A DNA stretch of 64,000 nucleotides from Burkholderia ubonensis subsp. mesacidophila (GTDB lineage: Bacteria > Pseudomonadota > Gammaproteobacteria > Burkholderiales > Burkholderiaceae). The DNA lies in contig NZ_CP020738.1 of NCBI RefSeq assembly GCF_002097715.1, positions 1,364,001-1,428,000 of the forward strand, given 5' to 3'. Shown in pieces: positions 25,312 through 33,932 of this stretch. Positions within the stretch are counted from its first letter, which is position 1. Each line of letters starts with the position of its first letter. The position numbers were made by a program, and so were the translations under genes. The notes beneath the pieces were generated by a model that ran no database searches, was not told where the DNA came from, and worked only from the letters and a program-made list of their open reading frames with translations.

Positions 25312-27972
25312 GTGCCGCCCATTCACCCCGACGATCTCGCCGCCGCCGACCCGATGCACACGCTCTTCGATACCGGGTCGCAGCCCGACGCCGCCGAGCT
25401 GGCCGCCGCGCTTGCCGCGCCGGCGGCTGCCGGCCGCTACGACGAGCTGCGCGGCAGCGCGGCCGGCCTGCAGGCGCCCGCGCTCGCGCCGGCGTGGCGC
25501 GCGTTCTTCACGCACCTCGGCAGCGACGGCGTGGCCGATCTCGACCGCCGCGCGGACGCGCTGCAGCGGCGCATGCGCGAGAACGGGCTGTTCTACCAGC
25601 TGCACGAGCAGCGCGCCGGCGACGGCGCGACCGGCCCGTGGTCGCTCGACCTGCTGCCGCTGATCGTCACGTCGCAGGATTGGGCGGCGATCGAGCGCGG
25701 CGTGCTGCAGCGCGTGCGGCTGCTCAACACGATGATGGCCGACCTGTACGGGCCGCAGACGATCCTGCAGCGCGGGCTGCTGCCGCCCGCGCTCGTCACC
25801 GGGCATCCCGGCTACCTGCGCGCGATGCGCGGCGCGCGGGTGCCGGGCGACACGTGGCTGCACGTCGTCGCGTTCGATCTCGCGCGCGGGCCGGACGGCC
25901 AGTGGCGGATGATCGCGCATCACACGCAGGGCGCGGCCGGGCTCGGCTATCTGCTGGAAAACCGCCTGATCGTGTCGCGCCTGCTGCCGCGCACCTTCCG
26001 CGGGCTGCGCGTGCAGCGGCTCGCGGCGAGCTACCGCGCGCTGCTGCAGAGCATGCAGGCGCTGAGCCCGGCACGGAAGAACTCGCGGATCGTGCTGCTG
26101 ACGCCGGGGCCGCACAGCGCGACGTATTTCGAGCATGCGTATCTCGCGCGCTACCTCGGCCTCACGCTGGTCGAGGGCGGCGACCTGACCGCGCGCGACA
26201 ACCGCGTGTTCCTGAAGACGCTGCGCGGGCTCGAACCCGTGCACGGGATCCTGCGGCGCGTCGACGACGCGTGGCTCGATCCGCTGGAGCTGCGGCCCGA
26301 TTCGCTGCTCGGCGTGCCGGGGCTGCTGCAGGCGGTGCGCGCGGGCAACGTGCTGCTCGCGAACGCGCCGGGCTCGGGCTTCCTCGAATCGCCGGGCATG
26401 CTCGGCTTCATGCCGCGTCTCGCGGAAAGCCTGCTGGGCGAAACGCTGACGCTGCCGGCCGTGCATTCGTGGTGGTGCGGCGAGCCGGCCGCGTGCGACG
26501 ACGCGCTGCCGCAGCTCGCGCGCTGCATCGTCAAGCCGTCGTTCCCGCCGGACGTGCAGGCGGGCGGCGGCTTCGAGCCGGTGATCGGCGCGCGGCTCAC
26601 GCACGCGCAGCTCGCCGAATGGCGCGCGCGGATCCTCGCGAATCCCGCGCACTACACGGTGCAGGCCGACCTGCCGCTGTCGCAGGCGCCGACGTGGCCG
26701 GGCCACCGCGAGCCGAGCGACGGCTACGGCAACGGCGGCGCGCGGATCGTGCCGAAGCCGCTGTTGCTGCGGGTGTTCGCGCTCGCGGACGGCGCGGCGC
26801 GCTGGCGCGTGCTGCCCGGCGGGCTGTCGCGGGTCGGCGCGCGCGACGCGCTGTTCAACGCGCCGATGCCGCACGGCGGCAGCACGGTCGATACGTGGGT
26901 GATGACGGAAGGCGTCGTCGATGCGACGACGCTGCTGCAGACCCATCTCAGCGCGGAGGACCTGAGCGCCGCGCAGCCGCGCGCGATCGCGAGCCGCGCG
27001 GCGGAGAACCTGTTCTGGCTCGGGCGCTACACCGAGCGCGCGACCAACCTGATGCGGCTCGCGCGCGCGGCGCTCGAACGGCTGCGCGGCGAGGACGACG
27101 CGGACAGTCCCGCGCATCTGGAGCTGATCGACACGCTGTGCCGCGACGCGGGCCTGATCGCGGCCGATGCGCCGAGCGCCGTCGACGCGCCGCGCGCGTT
27201 CCAGCATGCGCTCGCCGTATCGCTGACGCGCGGCGCGGACCGCGCGGCGGGCATCGCGTCGTGCCTGTTCGGGATGCGCGGCGCGGCGGCCGCGATCCGC
27301 GAGCGGCTGTCGAGCGAGCAATGGCGGCTGATCGACGACGCGACCCAGTTGTTCGCCGACAGCACCGGCAACGCGGAAGCGGAAGAGCAGCTCGGCAACG
27401 AAGCGCTGCAGCTGCTCGACCGGCTCGGCCTGCTGCTCGGCGCGATCACCGGCGCGCAGACCGACAACATGACGCGCGACGACGGCTGGCGGCTGCTGTC
27501 GATCGGCCGGCAGATCGACCGGCTGGACTTTCTGTGCAGCGTGTTGCGGTTCGCGTTCGACGAAGGCGCGGTGCACAAGCAGGACGGCTTCGAGCTGGTG
27601 CTGGAGCTGTTCGACAGCGCGATCACGTTCCGCTCACGCTTCCAGCGCGGCTTCGACGTCGCGCCGCTGCTGTCGCTCGTCGTGCTCGACACCGACAATC
27701 CGCGCTCGCTCGCGTGGGTCGTGCAGGCGATGCGGGGACGCCTGACGAAGGTCGAGCGCAGCGAGGGCTATGCGCTGTCCGAGCTGGCCGACGCGATCCC
27801 GGACGTGCCCGGCTGGTCGCTGCACGAGTTGTGCGAAACCGGCGACGATGGCCGCCACGACCGGCTGCTCGAGCGCCTCGACACAACCGCGAAGGCCGTG
27901 TGGGCGCTGTCGAACCGGATCGGCGAACGCTATTTCAGCCACGTGCGCGAGGCGGGCAGGACGCTATGGTGA
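25312..27972 (+). CDS. Fused circularly permuted ATP-grasp and alpha-E protein
   Basis: 886 residues. The N-terminal about 500 residues are a circularly permuted ATP-grasp type 2 domain (LLTPGPHSATYFEHAYLARY, RILRRVDDAWLDPLELRPDS, CIVKPSFPPDVQAGGGFEP); residues of about 565-886 are an alpha-E domain starting ASRAAENLFWLGRYTERATN. The block that in the stand-alone protein reads EDNARTPSG is replaced here by AHHTQGAAG before the common LGYLLENR, so metal/ATP chemistry may differ. The start taken is GTG 25312; ATG 25354 is an alternative and neither has a strong ribosome site. The last 7 bp overlap the next gene. About 200 bp separate it from the DUF2126 gene, so it may have its own promoter. 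Confidence 0.88.
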   Translation: MPPIHPDDLAAADPMHTLFDTGSQPDAAELAAALAAPAAAGRYDELRGSAAGLQAPALAPAWRAFFTHLGSDGVADLDRRADALQRRMRENGLFYQLHEQRAGDGATGPWSLDLLPLIVTSQDWAAIERGVLQRVRLLNTMMADLYGPQTILQRGLLPPALVTGHPGYLRAMRGARVPGDTWLHVVAFDLARGPDGQWRMIAHHTQGAAGLGYLLENRLIVSRLLPRTFRGLRVQRLAASYRALLQSMQALSPARKNSRIVLLTPGPHSATYFEHAYLARYLGLTLVEGGDLTARDNRVFLKTLRGLEPVHGILRRVDDAWLDPLELRPDSLLGVPGLLQAVRAGNVLLANAPGSGFLESPGMLGFMPRLAESLLGETLTLPAVHSWWCGEPAACDDALPQLARCIVKPSFPPDVQAGGGFEPVIGARLTHAQLAEWRARILANPAHYTVQADLPLSQAPTWPGHREPSDGYGNGGARIVPKPLLLRVFALADGAARWRVLPGGLSRVGARDALFNAPMPHGGSTVDTWVMTEGVVDATTLLQTHLSAEDLSAAQPRAIASRAAENLFWLGRYTERATNLMRLARAALERLRGEDDADSPAHLELIDTLCRDAGLIAADAPSAVDAPRAFQHALAVSLTRGADRAAGIASCLFGMRGAAAAIRERLSSEQWRLIDDATQLFADSTGNAEAEEQLGNEALQLLDRLGLLLGAITGAQTDNMTRDDGWRLLSIGRQIDRLDFLCSVLRFAFDEGAVHKQDGFELVLELFDSAITFRSRFQRGFDVAPLLSLVVLDTDNPRSLAWVVQAMRGRLTKVERSEGYALSELADAIPDVPGWSLHELCETGDDGRHDRLLERLDTTAKAVWALSNRIGERYFSHVREAGRTLW

Positions 27973-28979
27973 CGACGACCAAGTCCGCGGCGAAGGCGCC
28001 GCCCGCACCGGACGCGGCTACGCCTGCCGATCCCGTCGCCGGCCGGCTGCTGCGTGTCACGCACGACACCGAGTACCGCTATGCGGCGCGGGTCGAATCC
28101 GCGCAGCACCAGGCGCGCCTGACGCCGCTCGCGACGCCGCGCCAGCAGGTGCTGTCGTTCGCGCTCGACATCGAACCCGCGCCGGAAAGCGTCGGCGCCG
28201 AGACCGATGCGTTCGGCAACGCGCGCACGTCGTTCGCACTGAACCAGCCGCACGACGCGCTGTTCGTGCGCAGCCGCAGCGTCGTGCGGGTGACGCCGCC
28301 CGTCTGGTCGGCCGGCGCGCGCGGCGAGCCGCCGCCCGCGATCGCGCAGCCGGACCCGGCGCACGCGAGCGCGTGGGAGGCGGTGCGCGAGCGGTTCCGT
28401 TTTCGTGCGGGGCAGCCATACGACACGGCGAGCGAATTCGTGTTCGCATCGCCGCACGTCGCGTGCGACCCGGCGCTGGCCGCGTATGCGGCGGTCAGCT
28501 TCACGCCGGGCCGGCCGCTCGTGCAGGCGGCGTGGGACCTGATGCGGCGCATCCACGCGGAATTCACGTACGCGCCGAACAGCACCGACGTGACGACGAC
28601 CGCACTCGATGCGCTCGCGCTGCGCCAGGGGGTGTGCCAGGATTTCGCGCACGTGATGATCGGCGCGCTGCGCTCGCTGGGGCTCGCGGCGCGCTACGTG
28701 AGCGGCTATCTGCTGACGCAACCGCCGCCCGGGCAGCCGCGGCTGATCGGCGCGGACGCGTCGCATGCGTGGGTCGAGGTGTACGACCCGGCGTGGCCGG
28801 AGGACGGCGGCTGGCTGCAGCTCGATCCGACCAACGATCGCGCACCGGGCGACGACTACGTGATGCTGTCGATCGGGCGCGACTACGCGGACGTGACGCC
28901 GCTGCGCGGCGTGATTCGCGGCGGCGGCGCGGATCAGGAGCTGAAGGTCGGGGTGACGGTCGAGCCGCTGGAGGCGTGA
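27966..28979 (+). CDS. Transglutaminase-like cysteine protease family protein
   Basis: 337 residues. A proline/alanine-rich leader is followed by the bacterial transglutaminase N-terminal domain (LRVTHDTEYRYAARVESAQ) and the core with an intact triad: C224 in RQGVCQDFAHVMIGAL, H267 in ASHAWVEVYDP and D288 in LQLDPTND. It has no signal peptide, so it should act in the cytosol. Overlap of 7 bp with the ATP-grasp/alpha-E fusion gene and an AGGA-type ribosome site indicate coupling. In this gene set it is the canonical active peptidase-like member and probably processes or transfers the product made by the ATP-grasp partner (inference). Confidence 0.9.
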   Translation: MVTTTKSAAKAPPAPDAATPADPVAGRLLRVTHDTEYRYAARVESAQHQARLTPLATPRQQVLSFALDIEPAPESVGAETDAFGNARTSFALNQPHDALFVRSRSVVRVTPPVWSAGARGEPPPAIAQPDPAHASAWEAVRERFRFRAGQPYDTASEFVFASPHVACDPALAAYAAVSFTPGRPLVQAAWDLMRRIHAEFTYAPNSTDVTTTALDALALRQGVCQDFAHVMIGALRSLGLAARYVSGYLLTQPPPGQPRLIGADASHAWVEVYDPAWPEDGGWLQLDPTNDRAPGDDYVMLSIGRDYADVTPLRGVIRGGGADQELKVGVTVEPLEA

Positions 28980-29588
28980 CCGGGCCCACGCATCGATGAT
29001 TCGTGCTGGGACCATCGTGTATGCCGCACGCCGCCAAGGACGTCGTTGGCGACAGACGATAAACGTCGCCAGTCTGCATAGCCATCCCGCTTTCAGATCT
29101 GATCCTTCAGACGACGCGCGCAATTGCATCGTGCGGCGGCGACATGGCCGGATACCGCTACGGCGTCCGGGGCGCGCTGCCCGATCGGGCGCGCCACGCG
29201 CATCGGCGCATCTCCATTTTCCTGAAACGCGTGAAACGATCGGCGCGGCTGTGGGCCGTACGGCAAGCCGGTTTTGCGTTTCGACGCCTGCCGATTGTTG
29301 CGGGCGAGCCGCCGCCGCTCGATTCGGCGATATGCGATGCCATTCCTGAAATGAGGAATTCATTGATATCTCTTTATTGGTGCGAATTTGAGGCGTTTGT
29401 CTATATTAAAAATTGACACGAATTGCATTGTCGATATATGGCGTGCGTGATGCGGTGGGATTTAATTGAGATGGTTCTTATATTTTTCACATATATTTCG
29501 TACTTGTATTATTTGTTTTATATGGGCGGAGTGACAAAATTGAGGCGGATATTGTGAATAGTTAATGAATTTTTAAAGTCGACGCGTT
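28980..29588. other. Intergenic region, AT-rich before the fimbrial cluster
   Basis: 609 bp. The first 350 bp are GC-rich with short frames that lack ribosome sites and I call none of them. The last 240 bp, from about 29,345, are strongly AT-rich, in sharp contrast to the coding flanks. They contain the promoter candidate at 29413-29440 and look like a horizontally acquired or nucleoid-protein-silenced fimbrial control region. Confidence 0.5.
29413..29440 (+). promoter_or_regulatory. Candidate sigma-70 promoter upstream of the usher gene
   Basis: A perfect -35 hexamer TTGACA at 29413-29418 is followed after 16 bp by TATATG at 29435-29440. It lies about 150 bp before the usher start in an AT-rich stretch and points into the fimbrial genes. 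Confidence 0.5.
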
Positions 29589-32321
29589 GTGAATCGAAGA
29601 TACCGCCTGCGAGGCGCCCCACGATACGATGTTTGCCCCAGCCGGACTGGGGCAACGCGCGTCTTCGAGTCGCTGCTGTTTCGTGTCGGCTGGGCGGCAC
29701 TTGCAGCAAGCATTCACTGCAAGGCAGCGCCGGCGCCCGTCGGTGCGATGCTTCAGCCGAAAGGGGCGGCATCCGACATAAGCGTCGAATTCGATATCGA
29801 GACACTGAAGGAGCGTGGTCTCGACCCGGCACTCGCGCATTACTTCGCTGAAAAACCGCGTTTCCTCGGCGGCGTGCATCGCGTCTCGCTCTCCGTCAAC
29901 GGTCAGCCGCGCGGGACAGTCGATGTCCGCTTCGACGATCAGGGCAACGTGTGTTTTGATCACGCGTTGATCGCACGGGCGCACCTGCGCTTGCCGGATG
30001 AACTGACACCGCCCCGTCGCTGGAGCTTCCTCGCATTCTTGAGTGGACAGCCTGCTCCGCTTTCCGGGCCGGCGAAGATGGGTTCGTCCGATTCTCGCCC
30101 CGAAAACGCGGAATCGCACAGCGGCGAGCCGGAGAGAGCCACGCCTGACGACGCGAGACGAGTCGTTGCGTCGGAGCGATCGGCGCGTCCGTTCGCGGAG
30201 AGCTGTTACGACTATCGATCGTTTCAACCGCAGACGGAAATCAAGGCCGATTCGTCGAGAGACCAGGTCGAAATCGTCGTGCCTGCCGATGCGCTGACCC
30301 AGCCGCGTCCCGGCGATAGCGCGTCATCCGGCGGTACGGGCGCGATGCTGAACTACAACCTGGTGGCAGGCGGCAGCCGATCGGGCGGCAGCGGTACCAC
30401 GACGTACCTGTCTGCGGATACCGAAGCCGGATTCAATCTGGGCGACTGGGTGGTGCGCAGCGCGCAGACATACTGGCGGCAGCAGGGCGAATCCGAATTT
30501 CAGATGCCCTATGTCTTCGCGCAGAAGACGGATGTCGACACGGGCTATCTGGTACAGGTCGGGCAGATTGCGATCCAAAACCCGGTCGTCAGCGGGATGC
30601 CGATCGAGGGCGTGCAGATCCTGCCCGACGATGCGCTCGCGTCTGTCGAGAGCGGCAGCGCGATTCAGGGCGTCGCCACGCAGCAGTCGCGCGTCGAGGT
30701 TCGGCAAGCAGGAATCCTCGTCTACACGACATTGGTGCCTGCGGGGCCGTTCATGCTCCGCAACGTTACGCTGGTCGATCGCTCGTCGCTGATCGAAGTC
30801 ACGTTGATCGACCAGGCGAACAACAAGCGCAGTTTCACCGTATTGCCTTCGTCGCTCGTCGCGCCCCGCGGCGCGCCGCTCGGTCTGTCGCTGGCGGTCG
30901 GGCGCGTATATCAGTACCGCGGGCCGAATGAAATGGCGCGTCCTGTGGTCGTTTCCATCGCGAAGGGCTGGAATGTCGGCGAGCGCTCGAGCGTGGTCGC
31001 GGGAGCAGTCGTGTCTTCTCGCAACCAGACCGTTGGCGTCAACCATACGATGCCGCTGTTCGGAAACAGCGTGTCGGCGGGGAGCAACGCGCAGATCAGC
31101 AATTCGCCGCCGTTGGGAGAGCGCGGCGCCAGCGTTGGCTTGTCGTTGTCCGCTCAGCTTCCGCGCGACGTATCGCTGAATATCCAGGCCAATCGGCAGA
31201 CCATCGGCTTTCGCACATTGTCCGATACGCTCTATGACGTGCCGGACAACGTCCGCCAGTCGGCGTATTGGGAGATCATGCGCAACTACCGGGTTCGCGA
31301 CGTGACGTCCGGCTCGGCGACCTGGAACAGCGATAGCCTTGGGGCGCTTTCCGCATCGTTCAATCGCTTCTCGACGTATGCCGGTTTCTCCGGCCAGCAC
31401 GTCGCTGCATCGTGGAACCGCCAATTCGGTCGAGCCAGCCTGTCGATCAATATCGATCGCTCGCTCGGCCGCGGCACCACCGGCGCGGACACGGCGATCT
31501 ACGCATCGCTCAGCTTTCCGCTCGGCCCGGTACACATGAGCACCTATGTGACCCGGAACAGCGGCATGCTGCGCGGTGGCGTCAACGCGAGCCAGACAGT
31601 CAACGATGTCGTCAGCTACAACGTCGGCGCGGAGCGCGGACAAGACAGCGGCAGCGAGCGGGCATTCGCCACGCTGAGCTTGCGGCCGCGCTTCACGCAG
31701 GCTTCGGTGAGCGGCTCGGCGCAACGCAACAGCGGATCGTTGTCCGCGCAGCTTCAGGGCGGGATGGTCGCGACGCAGGAAGGCGTCACGCTGTCGCCAT
31801 ACAGTATCGGCGATACGTTCGGCGTGATCTCGACAGGCGATCTGTCGGGGGTGGGCATCAGCACGCCGGCGGGTGTCGTGTGGACGGATGCGCGCGGCAA
31901 GGCCGTGATCGGCAGCATTCCCCCCTATGCCGACGTAAGCACGGTTGTCCGTACCCAAACCTTGCCGCGCGACGTGGACATCAAGAACGGATACGCGGAG
32001 CTCAACGCGGGACGCGGATCCGTCAATTTCATCGACATCGCGGTGCGCAGGACGAAGCGCATGCTGCTCAACGTGCACATGAGCGACGGAAATCCGCTGC
32101 CTGTCGGCTCGTCGATTCGCGATTCCAAGGACAACTACGTCACGACCGCCGTGGGCGACGGCGTGGTCTATCTCGACCAGGAACCCGCCGGGCCGCTCGT
32201 CGCGCGCTTGCCGGGAAGCGGTCAGTGCAGCCTGCGGTTCCAGGCCCCGGAAGGGCAGGTTCTCGCTTCGCCTTTCGTCCAGGTCGACGCGACCTGCGAC
32301 GCCGATCCGAATTCCATCTGA
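29589..32321 (+). CDS. Fimbrial outer-membrane usher protein
   Basis: 910-residue outer-membrane usher of the FimD/PapC superfamily, which recruits chaperone-subunit complexes and secretes the pilus. Visible family features: an N-terminal domain with VSLSVNGQPRGTVDVRFDDQ and the plug-flanking barrel with LNYNLVAGGSRSGG, TDVDTGYLVQVGQIAIQNP, AGPFMLRNVTLVDRSSLIEV and a C-terminal domain VGDGVVYLDQEPAGPLVARL with a Cys. Only a GTG at 29589 gives a full N-terminus; the leader is long and its hydrophobic part (LLFRVGWAALAASIHC) is weak, and no ribosome site is visible, so the true start is uncertain. It is the first gene of the cluster, followed by a minor subunit, chaperone and pilin. A variable Ser/Glu-rich insert lies at residues 175-205. 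Confidence 0.9.
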   Translation: MNRRYRLRGAPRYDVCPSRTGATRVFESLLFRVGWAALAASIHCKAAPAPVGAMLQPKGAASDISVEFDIETLKERGLDPALAHYFAEKPRFLGGVHRVSLSVNGQPRGTVDVRFDDQGNVCFDHALIARAHLRLPDELTPPRRWSFLAFLSGQPAPLSGPAKMGSSDSRPENAESHSGEPERATPDDARRVVASERSARPFAESCYDYRSFQPQTEIKADSSRDQVEIVVPADALTQPRPGDSASSGGTGAMLNYNLVAGGSRSGGSGTTTYLSADTEAGFNLGDWVVRSAQTYWRQQGESEFQMPYVFAQKTDVDTGYLVQVGQIAIQNPVVSGMPIEGVQILPDDALASVESGSAIQGVATQQSRVEVRQAGILVYTTLVPAGPFMLRNVTLVDRSSLIEVTLIDQANNKRSFTVLPSSLVAPRGAPLGLSLAVGRVYQYRGPNEMARPVVVSIAKGWNVGERSSVVAGAVVSSRNQTVGVNHTMPLFGNSVSAGSNAQISNSPPLGERGASVGLSLSAQLPRDVSLNIQANRQTIGFRTLSDTLYDVPDNVRQSAYWEIMRNYRVRDVTSGSATWNSDSLGALSASFNRFSTYAGFSGQHVAASWNRQFGRASLSINIDRSLGRGTTGADTAIYASLSFPLGPVHMSTYVTRNSGMLRGGVNASQTVNDVVSYNVGAERGQDSGSERAFATLSLRPRFTQASVSGSAQRNSGSLSAQLQGGMVATQEGVTLSPYSIGDTFGVISTGDLSGVGISTPAGVVWTDARGKAVIGSIPPYADVSTVVRTQTLPRDVDIKNGYAELNAGRGSVNFIDIAVRRTKRMLLNVHMSDGNPLPVGSSIRDSKDNYVTTAVGDGVVYLDQEPAGPLVARLPGSGQCSLRFQAPEGQVLASPFVQVDATCDADPNSI

Positions 32322-32331
32322 GGAGCGCGTG

Positions 32332-32883
32332 ATGAACCGAATTCATGCATTGACCCTCGCCGCCACGCTCATCCTGGGGGGCGTGACGGTCGCCCGCGCG
32401 GAGCCTTGCGCGATGACCGTCAACGATCCGAACGTCGATTTCGGCCGGGTGTTCGGCGATCGGATCGGTGCGAAGCCCGGTACCGATCGCCGTCCCGTTG
32501 CGTCGATGAATCGTGTGATCGCCGTGCAGTGTCCGCGGGCTGGCGTCGTGGCAATCCGTTTCGACGGCATTCCGTCGCCGGATGGCCGCATCCGCCTTGG
32601 CAGCGTGGCCGATTACACGATCACGGTGACGCGCGTCGCACTCGACGGACGGGACGTGCGGGCCGGCATTGCGCCGAGCGGCAGTGCGGCGGCGGTCGCT
32701 TCGGTCCCGCTGGTTTTCCGGCAGGGCGAGACGCTCGTTCCGTACGACACGAATCTACCCGTATCAGGCAGGCGTCTCGACGTCTTTGTCCGCATCGATG
32801 CATTCCGGGCGACCGAAACGGCGCTGAGCGGGGAGGTGACCGTCACGTCCGAGCCGCGCTTCAGCCTGGTGTCCGCGCCGTGA
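32332..32883 (+). CDS. Fimbrial minor subunit-like secreted protein
   Basis: 183 residues with a signal peptide (IHALTLAATLILGGVTVARA) and a mature part that looks like a small Ig-fold pilus subunit: early Cys in EPCAMTVNDPNVDFGRVFGD, second Cys in VIAVQCPRAGVVAIRF, and the family-like C-terminal beta strands SGEVTVTSEPRFSLV. The ATG at 32332 is preceded by AGGAG at good spacing; a GTG three bases upstream would add one residue. It lies 10 bp after the usher gene and 47 bp before the chaperone, so it is probably an adaptor or tip subunit of the same pilus. No separate adhesin gene is present. Confidence 0.7.
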   Translation: MNRIHALTLAATLILGGVTVARAEPCAMTVNDPNVDFGRVFGDRIGAKPGTDRRPVASMNRVIAVQCPRAGVVAIRFDGIPSPDGRIRLGSVADYTITVTRVALDGRDVRAGIAPSGSAAAVASVPLVFRQGETLVPYDTNLPVSGRRLDVFVRIDAFRATETALSGEVTVTSEPRFSLVSAP

Positions 32884-32930
32884 CGGCGTTCCATTCAATT
32901 CCGTATTTTTCCAACAATTTGGAGGACCTC

Positions 32931-33785
32931 ATGTCCCATCTCGCACGCTTGTTGTCAGCACTGCTGCCCCTCTTTCTGACCGCCGGTACGGCCGCATCCG
33001 CGCACGCGGCAGGCATGGTTCCGGAAACGTCCGTCGTGCTGATCGACGAGGCGGTCGGGGAGGCCGCGATGAAAATCAGGAACACGGACGACAAGTCGGC
33101 GCTGCTCTACACGATCATCGAACACGTACCCGACGATCAGGAAAAGTTGTTCACCGTGACGCCCCCGGTCGCGCGGGTCGACCCCGGCCAGACGCAACTG
33201 GTTCGTTTCATCCTGACGAACAAGACACCGCTCAAGACGGAACGGCTCGCACGAGTCGTCTTCGACAGCATCGGCGAGCGAAAGGATCCGGATGCGAGCG
33301 TCGTGGCGATTCGTATTCGCCAGAACCTGCCCGTGGTCATTCACCCGAAGGGGCTGCCGGTCAATCGCGAGCCATGGAAATTGCTGAAATGGGAAGCCGT
33401 GGACGGCAAGTTGCGAGTCGTGAACGCGAGCCCGTACGTCGTGCGGCTTGGCGCGACCGTCCAGCTCCTTCCGGCCGGGAAGCAGGCGTATTTGCCGAAT
33501 ACCTACATGCTGCCGGGGCAGTCCACGTACGTGATGATGCCGAAGGATGACAAGCGCAACGCTGCGCAACGCAAGCAGGCCGGGAAGGGCGGCGATGCAA
33601 CGGCCGAGACGAAGGCCGAGGTCGAGGAGATGCTCAAGCTCTCTCCGGGCGCCACATCGATTCGCATTCAGCCTGCGACCAGTTACGGCTATATGGCGGA
33701 TATCTACGAGGCGAGGATCGAAAACGGAGTGGATGGTCAGGTCGTGGGCGCCGGCGCAGGACGGAGCGATTCGCCGTCCCGCTGA
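32931..33785 (+). CDS. Periplasmic pilus assembly chaperone, PapD-like
   Basis: 284-residue periplasmic chaperone of the chaperone-usher pathway that donates a beta-strand to pilus subunits. Signal peptide to about residue 27 (LLPLFLTAGTAASAHA). Two Ig-like domains follow: the G1-type strand region with VASVVAIRIRQNLPVVI-like sequence (DASVVAIRIRQNLPVVIHPK) and FILTNKTPLKTERLARVVFD, then the C-terminal domain from about 140 (WKLLKWEAVDGKLRVVNASP). An unusual Lys/Ala/Glu-rich insertion (NAAQRKQAGKGGDATAETKA) lies at about 203-225 within the second domain. GGAGG precedes the ATG at 32931. Confidence 0.85.
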   Translation: MSHLARLLSALLPLFLTAGTAASAHAAGMVPETSVVLIDEAVGEAAMKIRNTDDKSALLYTIIEHVPDDQEKLFTVTPPVARVDPGQTQLVRFILTNKTPLKTERLARVVFDSIGERKDPDASVVAIRIRQNLPVVIHPKGLPVNREPWKLLKWEAVDGKLRVVNASPYVVRLGATVQLLPAGKQAYLPNTYMLPGQSTYVMMPKDDKRNAAQRKQAGKGGDATAETKAEVEEMLKLSPGATSIRIQPATSYGYMADIYEARIENGVDGQVVGAGAGRSDSPSR

Positions 33786-33807
33786 CCGGCGGCGAACTGT
33801 AGAAAAT

Positions 33808-33837
33808 TTGTAGGAAATTTGGAACTTATCCTATATA
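33808..33837 (+). promoter_or_regulatory. Candidate promoter of the DUF1120 pilin gene
   Basis: TTGTAG at 33808-33813 and TATATA at 33832-33837, spaced 18 bp, sit in an AT-rich 147-bp gap between chaperone and pilin genes. A separate promoter would allow the major subunit to be made in excess over usher and chaperone. Confidence 0.4.
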
Positions 33838-33932
33838 GATTTGGATGCCTAACTAATAGAATTTATCGCGTCTGATTTTGGAAATTTCATATCGGACTTT
33901 TTTAAGCAGTCTGTATACACAGGAGAGAAGTA

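Noticed and set aside
25494..28979. A plus frame of about 1160 codons
   Set aside because: It is the transglutaminase gene preceded by an Arg/Ala-rich shadow frame of the ATP-grasp/alpha-E fusion.
29144..29416. A 90-codon plus frame before the fimbrial cluster
   Set aside because: Arg-rich shadow-like composition, no ribosome site, ends in AT-rich promoter sequence.
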